A stretch of DNA of 54,265 nt from JALEVB01 sp022768265 (lineage in GTDB: Bacteria; Bacillota_I; Bacilli_A; Erysipelotrichales; Erysipelotrichaceae). Of this stretch, positions 40,149-49,362 are shown piece by piece (the first letter of the stretch is position 1; each line of letters starts with the position of its first letter). The notes under the pieces are model-generated. The model was not told the origin of the DNA and searched no databases. It worked only from the letters and a program-made list of their open reading frames with translations. The position numbers were made by a program, and so were the translations under genes. The DNA is taken from NCBI GenBank assembly GCA_034168985.1, contig JAXFJE010000035.1:1-54265 (forward strand). Direction: 5' to 3'.

Positions 40149-40493
40149 TCAATTTTCATTTAATATCAATAGGTTAGGAATATCATCTTTTAACGTATAA
40201 TAGATGATAGTTAAATCAACAGTTCCATAATCATGAACAATTCTATTCCGCATACCTGACAATGCATACCACGGAACTTCTTTATGTCTATCTTTATAAT
40301 CTTCGGAAAGCTTTTTTGCACATTCTGAAATTTGTATCATTCTAAATAACATCGAATCCAATAAGATTTCATTTGCTTGTAGTTCTTCCAAAGAAACATT
40401 ATCCATATGGCTAGTAATAAATAGCACATTTTTTTTCATTTTATTGACATAATATTCATCATTTTTTATATTATCCATAGATTTTAATACCAT
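40149..40493 (-). CDS. HepT-type HEPN toxin
   Basis: A 114-residue HEPN protein of the HepT family with the RX4HXY motif R82-N-R-I-V-H87-D-Y89 (RNRIVHDY). In type VII systems HepT is an RNase that is silenced when MntA adds AMP to the tyrosine. It overlaps the MNT gene by about 23 bases. The ATG at 40493 or the second ATG at 40478, which overlaps the MNT stop region, could be the start. The motif is intact, so the toxin is probably functional. Confidence 0.92.
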   Translation of the reverse strand: MVLKSMDNIKNDEYYVNKMKKNVLFITSHMDNVSLEELQANEILLDSMLFRMIQISECAKKLSEDYKDRHKEVPWYALSGMRNRIVHDYGTVDLTIIYYTLKDDIPNLLILNEN

Positions 40494-40944
40494 CCTTTAA
40501 TATATCTTCTAATAACGTAGCGTTATTAACTAATTGCTTAACATCTAGTATATCTACACGTTTATGAAGGACGCTCCTTAATTCTTCTACCATTTGATAA
40601 TAATTTAAACCCGTCAAGCTTGTAGATAGCATTAAATCGATATCGCTGCTAGCTGATGCATACCCTTTAGCATACGAACCAAATAAATAACAAAATCTTA
40701 TATCATATTTCTCTAATACCTTTGTACACTTCTCGATGATATCTTCGATCGTTAGTATTCCCGTTTCTTCATCAACATAATTAATTTTATTTAACTGCTC
40801 CAAGATATATTTATATTTAATCGTACCTATTTTAGATTCATCGTTTTCATACGATTTATAAGACCGCAACGAAATACCCACTAGTTTCGCCACTTCTAGT
40901 TGGGTCATTTTTTTCTCCATGCGTATTTCTTTAAGAGTCGCCAT
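40471..40944 (-). CDS. XRE helix-turn-helix fused to MNT nucleotidyltransferase antitoxin
   Basis: A 157-residue protein. Residues 1-58 are a XRE/Cro helix-turn-helix (LKEIRMEKKMTQLEVAKLVGISLRSYKSYENDESK); residues 65-157 are an MNT-type nucleotidyltransferase with GS(89-90)YAKGYASASSDIDL, giving the catalytic GSxAxG and D101/D103. MNT antitoxins AMPylate HepT; most lack a DNA-binding domain. The fusion suggests this one also represses its own promoter. The ATG at 40944 has the GGAGG ribosome site; longer starts overlap that site or lie upstream of the promoter -10. Confidence 0.9.
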   Translation of the reverse strand: MATLKEIRMEKKMTQLEVAKLVGISLRSYKSYENDESKIGTIKYKYILEQLNKINYVDEETGILTIEDIIEKCTKVLEKYDIRFCYLFGSYAKGYASASSDIDLMLSTSLTGLNYYQMVEELRSVLHKRVDILDVKQLVNNATLLEDILKDGIKIYG

Positions 40945-40947
40945 CTT

Positions 40948-41006
40948 TTGCACCTCCATATATATTATAGGGCAATTTTTGCACCCCTTCAACAATTAAG
41001 GTGCAA
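40948..41006 (-). promoter_or_regulatory. Promoter and repeated TTGCACC half-sites of the MNT-HepT operon
   Basis: On the minus strand, TTGAAG (40992-40987) and TATAAT (40969-40964) are 17 bases apart. Three copies of the 7-mer TTGCACC are present: 40979-40985, an inverted one at 41000-41006 (arms 14 bases apart, around the -35), and one at 40948-40954 overlapping the ribosome site. The spacing suggests autoregulation by the helix-turn-helix antitoxin. The expected leader is only about 13 bases. Confidence 0.7.
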
Positions 41007-41392
41007 TCATATGTGCTGCTAGCATATTCCTTTAATTTTTATAGTTAATCAAAGTTATTTCATCATTTCAATTTTCAACAATTACTTTTATCCCTAGAGC
41101 TAAGCTTCATAAAAAATATACTAATATTTTATTTATCATTTCTTCTATCTACTTTTATATTTATTACACTACGGATTGCAATTACCTTCATTAATTCATA
41201 ATTTTTTATATTTATTATACTTAATTATTTATCTATCTATAATCGCCTTTTACTTATATCTAACATTTATCCTCTTAGATAAAAAAAGATAATTGACCAA
41301 AAACCACTAACTGTGGTTTTTTATATGATCATGGGAATGAAAGCATAAAAAAGCCCAAGCTTTTGCTTGAGCTTTAGTTTCAAGTGTTTTGA
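41007..41392. other. Gap of about 390 bases between the toxin pair and fba
   Basis: No gene is seen. AAACCAC (41301-41307) and GTGGTTT (41313-41319), with A's before and TTTTA after, form a small two-way terminator. The rest, from 41030 to 41280, is AT-rich and without clear structure. Confidence 0.5.
41347..41373 (-). terminator. Terminator of fba
   Basis: On the minus strand AGCTCAAGC (41373-41365) pairs with GCTTGGGCT (41360-41352) with one G-T pair, followed by TTTTT. It follows the fba stop. Confidence 0.8.
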
Positions 41393-42259
41393 TTAAGCTT
41401 TGTCAGCTGAACCGAATTGTTTCATCAATTCGATAGTTTTTTCAGTAATTGCTTTAGCACCTGGAGCTAATAATTTACGAGGGTCATATCCTTTACCTTC
41501 TAAATCTTTACCAGCTTCGATATATTTACGTGTAGCATCAGCGAATACTAATTGTAATTCAGTGTTAACGTTGATCTTAGAAACACCTAAAGAGATTGCT
41601 TTTAAGATTTGTTCTTGTGGAATACCAGAACCACCGTGTAATACTAATGGTTTACCATTTGTACTAGCTTGGATTTCACCTAAACGATCGAAGTTCAAGC
41701 CAGCCCAGTTTTCTGGATATTTACCGTGGATGTTACCAATACCAGCAGCTAAGAAATCAACACCTAAAGCAGCGATATCTGCACATTCTTTTGGATCAGC
41801 TAATTCACCGTTAGAAGCAACTCCATCTTCTACACCACCGATACCACCAACTTCACATTCAACTGAGATACCTTTGCTGTGAGCTAATTCAAGGATTTCT
41901 TTACTCTTAGCAACGTTTTCATCGAAATCATAGTGAGATCCATCAAACATTACAGATGTGAAACCAGCTTCGATGCAAGCTTTAGCACCATCGAATGAAC
42001 CATGGTCTAAGTGTAAAGCTACTGGAACTGTGATGCCCATGAAATCATGGATTTCTTTAACCATAGCTACAACATTCTTATAACCAGCCATGTATTTACC
42101 AGCACCTTCAGATACACCTAAGATAACAGGTGAATTTGCTTCTTGAGCAGCTGCTAGGATAGATTTGGTCCATTCCATGTTATTGATGTTGAATTGTCCA
42201 ACTGCATAATGCCCTTCATGAGCTTTTTTGATCATTTCTGATGCAGAAACTAATACCAT
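41393..42259 (-). CDS. fba: Fructose-bisphosphate aldolase, class II
   Basis: The 288-residue enzyme splits fructose 1,6-bisphosphate into dihydroxyacetone phosphate and glyceraldehyde 3-phosphate. Zinc ligands are visible in VALHLDHGS, IGNIHGKYP and LHGGSGIP, together with SVMFDGSHYDFDENV. It is a zinc-dependent class II (type B) aldolase of glycolysis. A AGGAGG ribosome site precedes the ATG. It lies downstream of the M23-like gene and may share its promoter. Confidence 0.97.
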   Translation of the reverse strand: MVLVSASEMIKKAHEGHYAVGQFNINNMEWTKSILAAAQEANSPVILGVSEGAGKYMAGYKNVVAMVKEIHDFMGITVPVALHLDHGSFDGAKACIEAGFTSVMFDGSHYDFDENVAKSKEILELAHSKGISVECEVGGIGGVEDGVASNGELADPKECADIAALGVDFLAAGIGNIHGKYPENWAGLNFDRLGEIQASTNGKPLVLHGGSGIPQEQILKAISLGVSKINVNTELQLVFADATRKYIEAGKDLEGKGYDPRKLLAPGAKAITEKTIELMKQFGSADKA

Positions 42260-42305
42260 TTTAAAATTTCCTCCTATTTGTACAATTTAATTTTAAAACA
42301 TTTTA

Positions 42306-42767
42306 TTAATTTTTTAAAGTACTATCATTATTTTCTGTGATTAATTCTTTGGTATTTTCTAAACGTACATTATCTTTGATGATAACAAACTCTAAGTAAT
42401 CCATATTATCTTTAACTTTACCTAAAGTATCACCTTGTTTTACTTCACTGCCAACCGCATAGTTAACTTCACCCATATCGATATACATTGAAAGATAACC
42501 ATCATCATGCTCGATAGTCACATCATAAGTACCATTCAATCGTTTATCGATATTTTTTACTTTACCATCACAACTCACGCGTACATTAGCCTTTGTAATG
42601 TCTTCATCGCTGATTGCGATTCGTCTATACCCTTTTTTCTCATCAAATTCGCGGACAACTTCTCCATCTTCAATGGGATTGATAAATAAGCTTTCGGCAT
42701 TAACACCTGAAACACTCATCAGCAAAACACCAACCAATAAAATTATTTTTCTTTTAGTATGCTGCAA
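42306..42767 (-). CDS. Secreted M23-like protein without catalytic histidines
   Basis: A 153-residue protein with a signal peptide (KRKIILLVGVLLMSVSGVNA) and a beta-rich domain with the M23 (LytM) profile: RVSCDGKVKNIDK, VTIEHDDGYLSMYIDMGEVNYAVGSEVKQGDTLGKV. True M23 enzymes need HxxxD and HxH; here only HDDG in the expected position and no HLHF-type second motif are seen. It may be a structural or regulatory cell wall protein. It lies between fba and rpoE with its own promoter. Confidence 0.75.
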   Translation of the reverse strand: MQHTKRKIILLVGVLLMSVSGVNAESLFINPIEDGEVVREFDEKKGYRRIAISDEDITKANVRVSCDGKVKNIDKRLNGTYDVTIEHDDGYLSMYIDMGEVNYAVGSEVKQGDTLGKVKDNMDYLEFVIIKDNVRLENTKELITENNDSTLKN

Positions 42768-42798
42768 ATTATCTCCTCCTTTTTAAAAAAGCATTTTT

Positions 42799-42836
42799 AT
42801 TATAACATCGATTCCTTTATTTTGAAAGCGCTTTTC
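42799..42836 (-). promoter_or_regulatory. Promoter of the M23-like gene with weak cre-like sequence
   Basis: On the minus strand, TTTCAA (42827-42822) and TATAAT (42804-42799) are 17 bases apart. GAAAGCGCTTTTC overlaps the -35 box; as a cre it has two mismatches at the last positions, so CcpA control of this gene is uncertain. Confidence 0.5.
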
Positions 42837-42892
42837 TAATGGTGATCTATCTTGTTATCCCTATATAATATGATGATTAACCTCCTAATCCT

Positions 42893-42917
42893 AAAAAAAA
42901 GGAGCTTTTTTGCTCCT
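42893..42917 (-). terminator. Terminator overlapping the rpoE stop
   Basis: On the minus strand AGGAGC (42917-42912) pairs with GCTCCT (42905-42900), six-base loop, then eight T's. The hairpin begins in the rpoE stop codon. Confidence 0.85.
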
Positions 42918-43269
42918 AATATTCTTCATCGTCTTTTGCTTTGGTATTTTCTTCGTGATCTTCATGTTCTTCATTGTCATCAATGATTTCATCTTCAAAG
43001 ATCACATCGTCGTCAATTTCGATTTCGCTAGTATCAAAATGGGTTTCATCAAAAGTATGACGCGCTCTTAGATCCCATTTATTATCTAAATTTGCAAAGC
43101 GATTATCTAACATCAATTCTGAGTAAAATTGTGCTCTTTTTTTCTTTTGTAAATTTTCAGGAATAGCTAAAGTTTTGATTACTTCATCATATAACTTTAT
43201 AAATTCCATTCCTTTTTTACGTTTTGATAAGCAATTATATGCTACATCGGTCATTGTTTGATTTGCCAT
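42916..43269 (-). CDS. rpoE: DNA-directed RNA polymerase delta subunit
   Basis: A 117-residue protein: an N-terminal HARE-HTH domain (TMTDVAYNCLSKRKKGMEFIKLYDEVI... MLDNRFANLDNKWDLR) and a highly acidic, disordered tail (EIEIDDDVIFEDEIIDDNEEHEDHEEN). Delta helps RNA polymerase recycle and keep promoter specificity in Firmicutes. The ATG at 43269 follows AGGAGG; a longer frame starts at a TTG just before. It follows argS by 19 bases, and its stop is inside a terminator. Confidence 0.95.
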   Translation of the reverse strand: MANQTMTDVAYNCLSKRKKGMEFIKLYDEVIKTLAIPENLQKKKRAQFYSELMLDNRFANLDNKWDLRARHTFDETHFDTSEIEIDDDVIFEDEIIDDNEEHEDHEENTKAKDDEEY

Positions 43270-43288
43270 CAATAAAGCCTCCTAAATC

Positions 43289-44950
43289 CTACATTTTCTC
43301 TGGCGCAGTGACACCAATGCTGTTCAAAGCGTTATTTAAGGTAATGCGGCATGCTTCTACCAACGCTAGACGTTGACTAGATAAAGCAAGATCATTACTA
43401 TCGATTACCTTACATTCATTATAAAAACTATGGAAATCACTAGCTAGTTTTTGAATATAATTACACATCTTATGTGGCATGCGGGTTTTGGCACAGTCTG
43501 CTACCACATTGGTGAATTCATTGATTTGCTTTAATAAGTTCATTTCTTTTTCATGTTTGATCAGCTCATAATGATCAGCTAAAGCGATATCTTTAGCTTG
43601 ACGTAAGATCGAACACATTCTTGCATGAGCGTATTGCGCATAGTAAACCGGATTTTCATTAGATTGTTTGGTTGCCATATCTAAATCAAAATCCATTTGC
43701 GTATCTGCAGCTCTTGAAGCAAAGAAATATCTTACCGCATCGCTACCTGCTTCTTCTAATAGATCACGTAAGCTAACGGCTTTACCACTACGTTTGCTTA
43801 ATTTAAATTCTTCCCCGTCTTTGATCATGCGCGCCATTTGGATGATCTCAACATCTAATTTATCAGCTTCATAACCTAAAGCTTGGATCGCTGCTTTTAA
43901 ACGTGTGATGTAACTATGATGGTCTGCACCAAAGAAATCGATCAATTTATCATAGCCACGGTCTAATTTATTTAAATGATAGGCGATATCTGGTGTTAGA
44001 TATGTATATGAACCATCGCTTTTTACTAATACCCTATCCTTATCATCATTGAACAGCGTTGTTTTTAACCACAATGCGCCATCTGCTTCATAAGTATAGC
44101 CATTAGCTTTTAAAGTTTCTAAACTTTTTTCAACCAAGCCTTGTGCATATAAAGATCTTTCACTGGTCCAGACATCAAATTCCACATTAAAGGCTTTTAG
44201 ATCAGCTTTTAATTTATCTAATTCTTTGCTTAAACCATATTGTCTAAAGAACTCATAGTTTTCTTTGGTATCTGCCATATATTTATCGCCTTCATTAGCG
44301 TAAAGCTCATTGGCGATCATCACTAAATCTGGCCCATGATATCCATCTTCTGGCACTTGCACATCTTGACCACAAGCTTGGAGATAACGAGCTTGTAAGC
44401 TCAAAGCCATGTTATGGATCTGATTTCCGGCATCATTGATGTAATACTCTCTAGTTACATCATATCCTGCCATGCTCATCAAACGCGTAATGCTATCGCC
44501 AATAGCCGCACCTCTAGCATGCCCTGGATGTAGATCTCCCGTTGGGTTAGCACTTACATATTCCACGTTGATCTTAATGCCTTTGCCCGCATCGCTTTTC
44601 CCAAAGTTTTCTTTTTCAGCTAAGACCTTGCCGATAACTTCGCTCAAGGTATTGCTAGAAATAAAGAAGTTCATAAACCCTGGACCAGCAATTTCGATCT
44701 TATCGATATTAGCTTGTTGCTTATCGATATTGTTTACTAATGTATTCGCTACATCAACCGGCTTCATCTTTGCTAATTTACAGATCTTCATGGCCACATT
44801 TGTTGCATAATCCCCATGACTTAGATCTTTAGGTCTTTCGATCAAGATATCCGCAACATCTAAATCAAAACTTTTCTTAATAGCCGCTTGTAAAGCTAAT
44901 TTTAAATTGCTTTCAATTTGGTTCATCTTATCATATACCTTTCCACTCAT
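43289..44950 (-). CDS. argS: Arginyl-tRNA synthetase
   Basis: A 553-residue class I enzyme that charges tRNA-Arg. The N-terminal additional domain is followed by the HIGH-type motif NPTGDLHPGHARGAAIGD; the KMSKS-type loop is KLSKRSGKAVSLRDLLEE. The DALR anticodon-binding domain is seen at the end. Its start overlaps the DUF1934 gene by 20 bases. It belongs to the DUF1934-argS-rpoE operon; the argS-ywiB adjacency is known in Bacillus subtilis. Confidence 0.97.
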   Translation of the reverse strand: MSGKVYDKMNQIESNLKLALQAAIKKSFDLDVADILIERPKDLSHGDYATNVAMKICKLAKMKPVDVANTLVNNIDKQQANIDKIEIAGPGFMNFFISSNTLSEVIGKVLAEKENFGKSDAGKGIKINVEYVSANPTGDLHPGHARGAAIGDSITRLMSMAGYDVTREYYINDAGNQIHNMALSLQARYLQACGQDVQVPEDGYHGPDLVMIANELYANEGDKYMADTKENYEFFRQYGLSKELDKLKADLKAFNVEFDVWTSERSLYAQGLVEKSLETLKANGYTYEADGALWLKTTLFNDDKDRVLVKSDGSYTYLTPDIAYHLNKLDRGYDKLIDFFGADHHSYITRLKAAIQALGYEADKLDVEIIQMARMIKDGEEFKLSKRSGKAVSLRDLLEEAGSDAVRYFFASRAADTQMDFDLDMATKQSNENPVYYAQYAHARMCSILRQAKDIALADHYELIKHEKEMNLLKQINEFTNVVADCAKTRMPHKMCNYIQKLASDFHSFYNECKVIDSNDLALSSQRLALVEACRITLNNALNSIGVTAPEKM

Positions 44951-45287
44951 ATTGATAATGACTTACAACTTCGCCATTGGCAACCAGACGATATTTCAAC
45001 GATATCTCTTGGTTTTGACAAGCAAATGCATCGACAATAGCTTCAAAAACCAATTCTCCTAAAGGGGAAACAACCCTGCACTCACCACGGCCATCGATCA
45101 AATGAATGGTCGTAATACCCTGGCTAGACTTATTTACCAAAAGGATCTCATCATCATTGATGCTAACTTTGACGTTGTTTTCATCCATGCTATAAGCTAA
45201 TAAATTTTCGCTGAAAATAGTACCATCAACTACTTTTTCAACTAGCAAATCACTTAATAAATCATATTGTCTAACTTTAATCTGCAA
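44931..45287 (-). CDS. DUF1934 family protein (YwiB-like)
   Basis: The 118-residue beta-barrel-like protein has the family pattern: N-terminal strand, NDDEILLVNKSSQGITTIHLIDGRGECRVVSPLGELVFEAIVDAFA and KYRLVANGEVVSHYQYEWK. The family is a lipocalin-like fold with unknown function and often precedes argS in Firmicutes. It is the first gene of this operon, with a strong promoter just upstream. Confidence 0.88.
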   Translation of the reverse strand: MQIKVRQYDLLSDLLVEKVVDGTIFSENLLAYSMDENNVKVSINDDEILLVNKSSQGITTIHLIDGRGECRVVSPLGELVFEAIVDAFACQNQEISLKYRLVANGEVVSHYQYEWKGI

Positions 45288-45313
45288 TTACATTTACCTT
45301 CCTTGCTTAGTGC

Positions 45314-45341
45314 ATTATAGCAATTTTTTTTGTAATGTCAA
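45314..45341 (-). promoter_or_regulatory. Promoter of the DUF1934-argS-rpoE operon
   Basis: On the minus strand, TTGACA (45341-45336, perfect) and TATAAT (45319-45314, perfect) are 16 bases apart. It is the strongest sigma-A-type promoter seen here for this run of core genes. Confidence 0.85.
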
Positions 45342-45416
45342 ATACTTTTATTGTAGTAAAAAGATAATTTTTAAGATTTGTCTAATTTTTTCTTATTTAT
45401 ATGATTTTTTACGGTT

Positions 45417-46394
45417 TTAGAGCTTTATCAATACCACTTCAGCCTTACCCTGGCTTTTACAAGGAAAGCCCCAACCAGCCACTCCACTTGTATTGATCGA
45501 AATCATATCTCCAAAATATTTTAAGCCATAGCTATTATCAAATAGATGTAAGCTATCATATAACCATTTTACCGGAAATAGCTGTCCGCCATGTACATGT
45601 CCTGATAAATGAAGATCGACATTATCTTTGCTGGCTTGTTTTAGATCATTGGGTTCATGGTCTACCATGATGACATAGTCTTCCTTAGCAAATGGCAAAG
45701 GCTCTTTTTCATGCTTACCATATAATAAGATATCATCGATCTTGATCAACTCATCATCTAATAGATATATTCCATTTAATGTTAGATTCTTTGCAATATC
45801 TTCCAAAGTATATGCTTTTTTAAAGCGATAATTGATCGTTTCATGATTACCATAGATCATATATTTAGGCCCAGCCAATTCGCCTAAGACCTTAAAACAT
45901 GCCACCATATCTTCATAGCTAGTATTTTCATCCACGATATCACCTGCTAAGATGACCATATCAACAGCTTGTTCATTGATATCATAGACCAAGTTTTCTA
46001 AACGTGCTAGGTCCATGCTAACAGGATAATGAAGATCACTGATCAAAGCTAAGGTCTTGCCATGTTGATTAGAGATATCATATTTGGTAAAAACGATATC
46101 GCGCATATTAAGATAACCATAACCATTAATGATTAAGGAAACACTAAACGCTATGATCATGATCTTCCCTAAAGAAAGCTTGATCATCCTACTTAATCCT
46201 AACAACAATAAACTAATGATCATAAAATAAACCACTAATAAAAATAACCAACTGCTTAATTTAAAAGCGGTAAGCGCTAAGATCAAACTAATCACTACAT
46301 TAGTTAATTTATCATTACAAAGCAAGCGATTAAAACCATAATAATAAAAGCTAATTAAAACAAATAAACAACACGAACATATAAAGGTCGTCAT
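45417..46394 (-). CDS. Membrane-anchored metallophosphoesterase
   Basis: A 325-residue protein: three to four membrane helices (about residues 2-98) followed by a calcineurin-like phosphoesterase domain. Metal motifs are DLHYP (with D in LISDLHYP), GDIVDE, GNHETIN, and GHVHGGQ (LSGHVHGGQLFP). This is the YkuE/YaeI group, known or suspected UDP-2,3-diacylglucosamine or lipid phosphoesterases; the substrate here is not known. It is a single-gene unit without a clear terminator. Confidence 0.88.
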   Translation of the reverse strand: MTTFICSCCLFVLISFYYYGFNRLLCNDKLTNVVISLILALTAFKLSSWLFLLVVYFMIISLLLLGLSRMIKLSLGKIMIIAFSVSLIINGYGYLNMRDIVFTKYDISNQHGKTLALISDLHYPVSMDLARLENLVYDINEQAVDMVILAGDIVDENTSYEDMVACFKVLGELAGPKYMIYGNHETINYRFKKAYTLEDIAKNLTLNGIYLLDDELIKIDDILLYGKHEKEPLPFAKEDYVIMVDHEPNDLKQASKDNVDLHLSGHVHGGQLFPVKWLYDSLHLFDNSYGLKYFGDMISINTSGVAGWGFPCKSQGKAEVVLIKL

Positions 46395-46553
46395 ATCATC
46401 ACCTCTTAATAAGATGATAAATAAAACATTTTACGATCAACTGTTACTATTACTAAACTTTTTACCAAAAAATGTTAGAAATTTTTAAGAATTTATTTTT
46501 GCTATTTTTTATAATTTAAACCTATACTATAATTGTCAATTGAGGTATTACTT

Positions 46554-47252
46554 ATGCATAACATTTTAATCGTTGAAGATGAAAAAGGAATTCGCGAAAC
46601 CTTAGCTGTCTTCTTAAAAAATCAAGGCTACCAGATCTTTGAAGCTTGTAATGGCCAAGAAGGTTTAGAAGTGATTGCTAAACATGATATTCATCTAGCC
46701 ATCGTTGATATCATGATGCCGATCATGGATGGGATCACCATGGTTTTAAAAGTTCGCCAAACTCATGATTTTCCCATTATCTTTTTAAGTGCTAAATCAG
46801 AAGATATCGATAAGATAACCGGTTTAAACATCGGGGCAGATGACTATGTAACCAAACCTTTTGAGCCGATGGAACTGATCGCTCGAGTTAATTCTAACAT
46901 TCGTCGTTATGAACAAATCTTAAATTTGAAAAATGCGCGTAATGACGATCGTCATTTATTAAAGGTAAGAGGGTTAAGTTTAGACACCTTCACTAAAGAA
47001 GTCAGCGTCAACGAAACCGCCATTCGCTTAACCGCCAAAGAGTATCAGATCCTTGAATTATTCATGCGCCATCCAGGACGAATCTTCTCCGCCCAAGAGA
47101 TCTATGAACTAATTTGGCAGGAACAAGCTATTAACACCGAAACCATCATGGTCCATATTCGCCGTTTACGGGAAAAAATTGAGATCAACCCTCGTAAACC
47201 AGAATACATCAAGGTCGTTTGGGGCATTGGTTATAAAATAGAAAAGGAGTAA
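46554..47252 (+). CDS. OmpR/PhoB-family response regulator
   Basis: A 232-residue regulator. The receiver (about 1-115) carries the phosphoacceptor Asp in IVDIMMPIMDG, EDE in LIVEDEKGI and the lysine in VTKPFEP. The C-terminal winged helix (about 135-232) reads RLTAKEYQILELFMRHPGRIFSAQEIYE and TIMVHIRRLREKIE. It partners the histidine kinase encoded seven bases downstream. The ATG at 46554 with GAGG upstream is preferred; the frame extends to a TTG at 46533. A TATAAT about 23 bases before the ATG has no clear -35. Confidence 0.96.
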   Translation: MHNILIVEDEKGIRETLAVFLKNQGYQIFEACNGQEGLEVIAKHDIHLAIVDIMMPIMDGITMVLKVRQTHDFPIIFLSAKSEDIDKITGLNIGADDYVTKPFEPMELIARVNSNIRRYEQILNLKNARNDDRHLLKVRGLSLDTFTKEVSVNETAIRLTAKEYQILELFMRHPGRIFSAQEIYELIWQEQAINTETIMVHIRRLREKIEINPRKPEYIKVVWGIGYKIEKE

Positions 47253-47258
47253 CCCCCT

Positions 47259-49301
47259 ATGAAACTAAAAGGAAAGACGATTTTTAATCTTATATTTGTC
47301 ATCATGCTTGTGCTTGGCCCAATATTGATCATGCAATCTTATGATAAAGCAGATGAGTTAATTGAATTTAGCTATCGTGACCATCAATATTCTCTAGCTA
47401 AAGATGCCCATGAATTATTGATATCCCTAGCTATTGTCAATGATGATAGCTATGAAGCTGTTACTTTTGATGAAACTGTGGATAAAAACACCCAAGAGAC
47501 CATCAATTCTCAGCTTCAAGAATATGCAACTGATATCATCGACAATTATGATAATGACCCTAACTTTAGCTTTACTTATCTTGATCAAGATCAAACAGTA
47601 AAATCCACATCAAATAAAGCTTTTGCAGATCCCTTATTCAAAAATACCATCAGCTATGCTAATGGCACGATCCAATTATCACAAGAGCTATCCTCATTAG
47701 ATGATTACATTAGCTCACAACTATTTATTAACAATGTCTTAGGAAGCTATGATATCTCTGGCCACTTTAAGATCAATATGCCCGATGATGTCAGCATCAC
47801 CTATGCTGTAAATAAAAATATCGTGCCTAGCGGTTACGTTTACTATACCTTAACCGATGAATCCATCTATGCCATGATTACCCTGATCTATTATGCGCTG
47901 ATTGCCTTGGTCTATGGCGCTTTGATCTTGATCTGGCCAATCCGGCATACCGAAGAATTCCCTTTATTTAAAACGATCCGCAGTTGGAAATTGGAAATCT
48001 TGATATGTATCTACGCTATCCTATATAGCTTGTTAGTGGTCGCTTCCGTCTTCTGCTTACAATTCACCCTAACTGGCATCCTGTATCATGCCATTGATAA
48101 TATCGATCCAGCTACTATCCAAAATCTAACGCTGATCAGTAATTATGTTTGCTGGATCGTAACGATCCTAACCATTAGTGCAACCTTCTTTTCGATCAAA
48201 TTCATGTTTGCACACGGCATTGTTAATTATTTAAAACAACATACGATCATTGGTTCATGTTTAAGATGGATCAAACATAAATTCATTGCCTTAAGCGAAT
48301 TAGATCTAAAGGATCATTTTACACGTCAGGTCGTATTATTTATCCTTTTCAACATCTTGATCATCTTGGTTATCAATATTTTCTTCCCCGTTAGCTTCTT
48401 CTTATACATCATTTATGGTTTTATCTTGATCTTTTTTATCAAAAACAAGGCTGATACTATCAAGGAACAATATGATGGCTTGCTGCAAGCTACCAAACAA
48501 ATTAGTCAAGGCAACTTAAATGCCGATATCAATCAAGATCTAGGCATGTTTAATTCCATCAAAGATGAATTGAATGATATCAAAACGGGTTTAAAAAAAG
48601 CGGTCGAAGAAGAAACCAAATCACAAAACATGAAGACCGAACTAATTTCAAATGTTTCTCACGATCTAAAAACCCCATTAACATGTATTAAAAATTATGT
48701 TTATCTATTAAAGGAAGAACAAGATACGCAAAAACAACAAGAATATGTTCAAAATTTAGAACAATATACCAATCGCTTAAACAACTTGATTGAAGATCTA
48801 TTTGAAGTAAGCAAGGTCAACAGCGGCAACATCGCTTTAGAACGGGTAGAATTAAACATTGTTTCCCTGCTAGAACAAACCTTAGCTGAGTGCAGTGATA
48901 GTTTAGAAAGCAAGCAATTAAATATCATCAAGCATGTCCCTAGCCATGATATCATGCTATACCTTGATGGAGATAAGACCTACCGTATCTTTGAAAATCT
49001 CTTATCGAATATTGGTAAATACGCTTTGGTCAACTCGCGCGTTTACATCGATATCCTTGAACATGAAGAAGATGTAGCCATCGTCTTTAAAAACATCTCT
49101 CAAGATGAGATGAATTTCACTCAAGATGAAATCATTGAACGTTTTGTTCGCGGTGATAAATCACGTCATGAAAGTGGCAGTGGTTTAGGTTTAGCAATTG
49201 CCAAAAGCTTTACCGAAGCCCAAGATGGCCATTTTGCCTTAGATATCGATGGCGATCTTTTCAAAGTAACCGTTACTTTTAAAAAAGATATCATGTCCTA
49301 A
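47259..49301 (+). CDS. Sensor histidine kinase with several membrane spans
   Basis: A 680-residue kinase. After an N-terminal span (8-25) comes an extracellular sensor domain (about 28-205), then four or more membrane helices up to about residue 393. Cytoplasmic parts are a HAMP-like segment (YDGLLQATKQISQGNLNADI), the H-box ELISNVSHDLKTPLTCIKNY, N-box FENLLSNIGKYAL and G-box GSGLGLAIAK. It signals to the OmpR regulator upstream. The number of membrane helices resembles bacitracin/cell-wall stress kinases only loosely. The signal is not known. Confidence 0.94.
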   Translation: MKLKGKTIFNLIFVIMLVLGPILIMQSYDKADELIEFSYRDHQYSLAKDAHELLISLAIVNDDSYEAVTFDETVDKNTQETINSQLQEYATDIIDNYDNDPNFSFTYLDQDQTVKSTSNKAFADPLFKNTISYANGTIQLSQELSSLDDYISSQLFINNVLGSYDISGHFKINMPDDVSITYAVNKNIVPSGYVYYTLTDESIYAMITLIYYALIALVYGALILIWPIRHTEEFPLFKTIRSWKLEILICIYAILYSLLVVASVFCLQFTLTGILYHAIDNIDPATIQNLTLISNYVCWIVTILTISATFFSIKFMFAHGIVNYLKQHTIIGSCLRWIKHKFIALSELDLKDHFTRQVVLFILFNILIILVINIFFPVSFFLYIIYGFILIFFIKNKADTIKEQYDGLLQATKQISQGNLNADINQDLGMFNSIKDELNDIKTGLKKAVEEETKSQNMKTELISNVSHDLKTPLTCIKNYVYLLKEEQDTQKQQEYVQNLEQYTNRLNNLIEDLFEVSKVNSGNIALERVELNIVSLLEQTLAECSDSLESKQLNIIKHVPSHDIMLYLDGDKTYRIFENLLSNIGKYALVNSRVYIDILEHEEDVAIVFKNISQDEMNFTQDEIIERFVRGDKSRHESGSGLGLAIAKSFTEAQDGHFALDIDGDLFKVTVTFKKDIMS

Positions 49302-49362
49302 AAATTGGACACATAATATTTAAAATACTCTTACAATATCTCCATCAAAGGAGGAATTGAAG

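Noticed and set aside
42823..42836. cre site before the M23-like gene
   Set aside because: Two mismatches in the last conserved positions; kept only as a weak note with the promoter.
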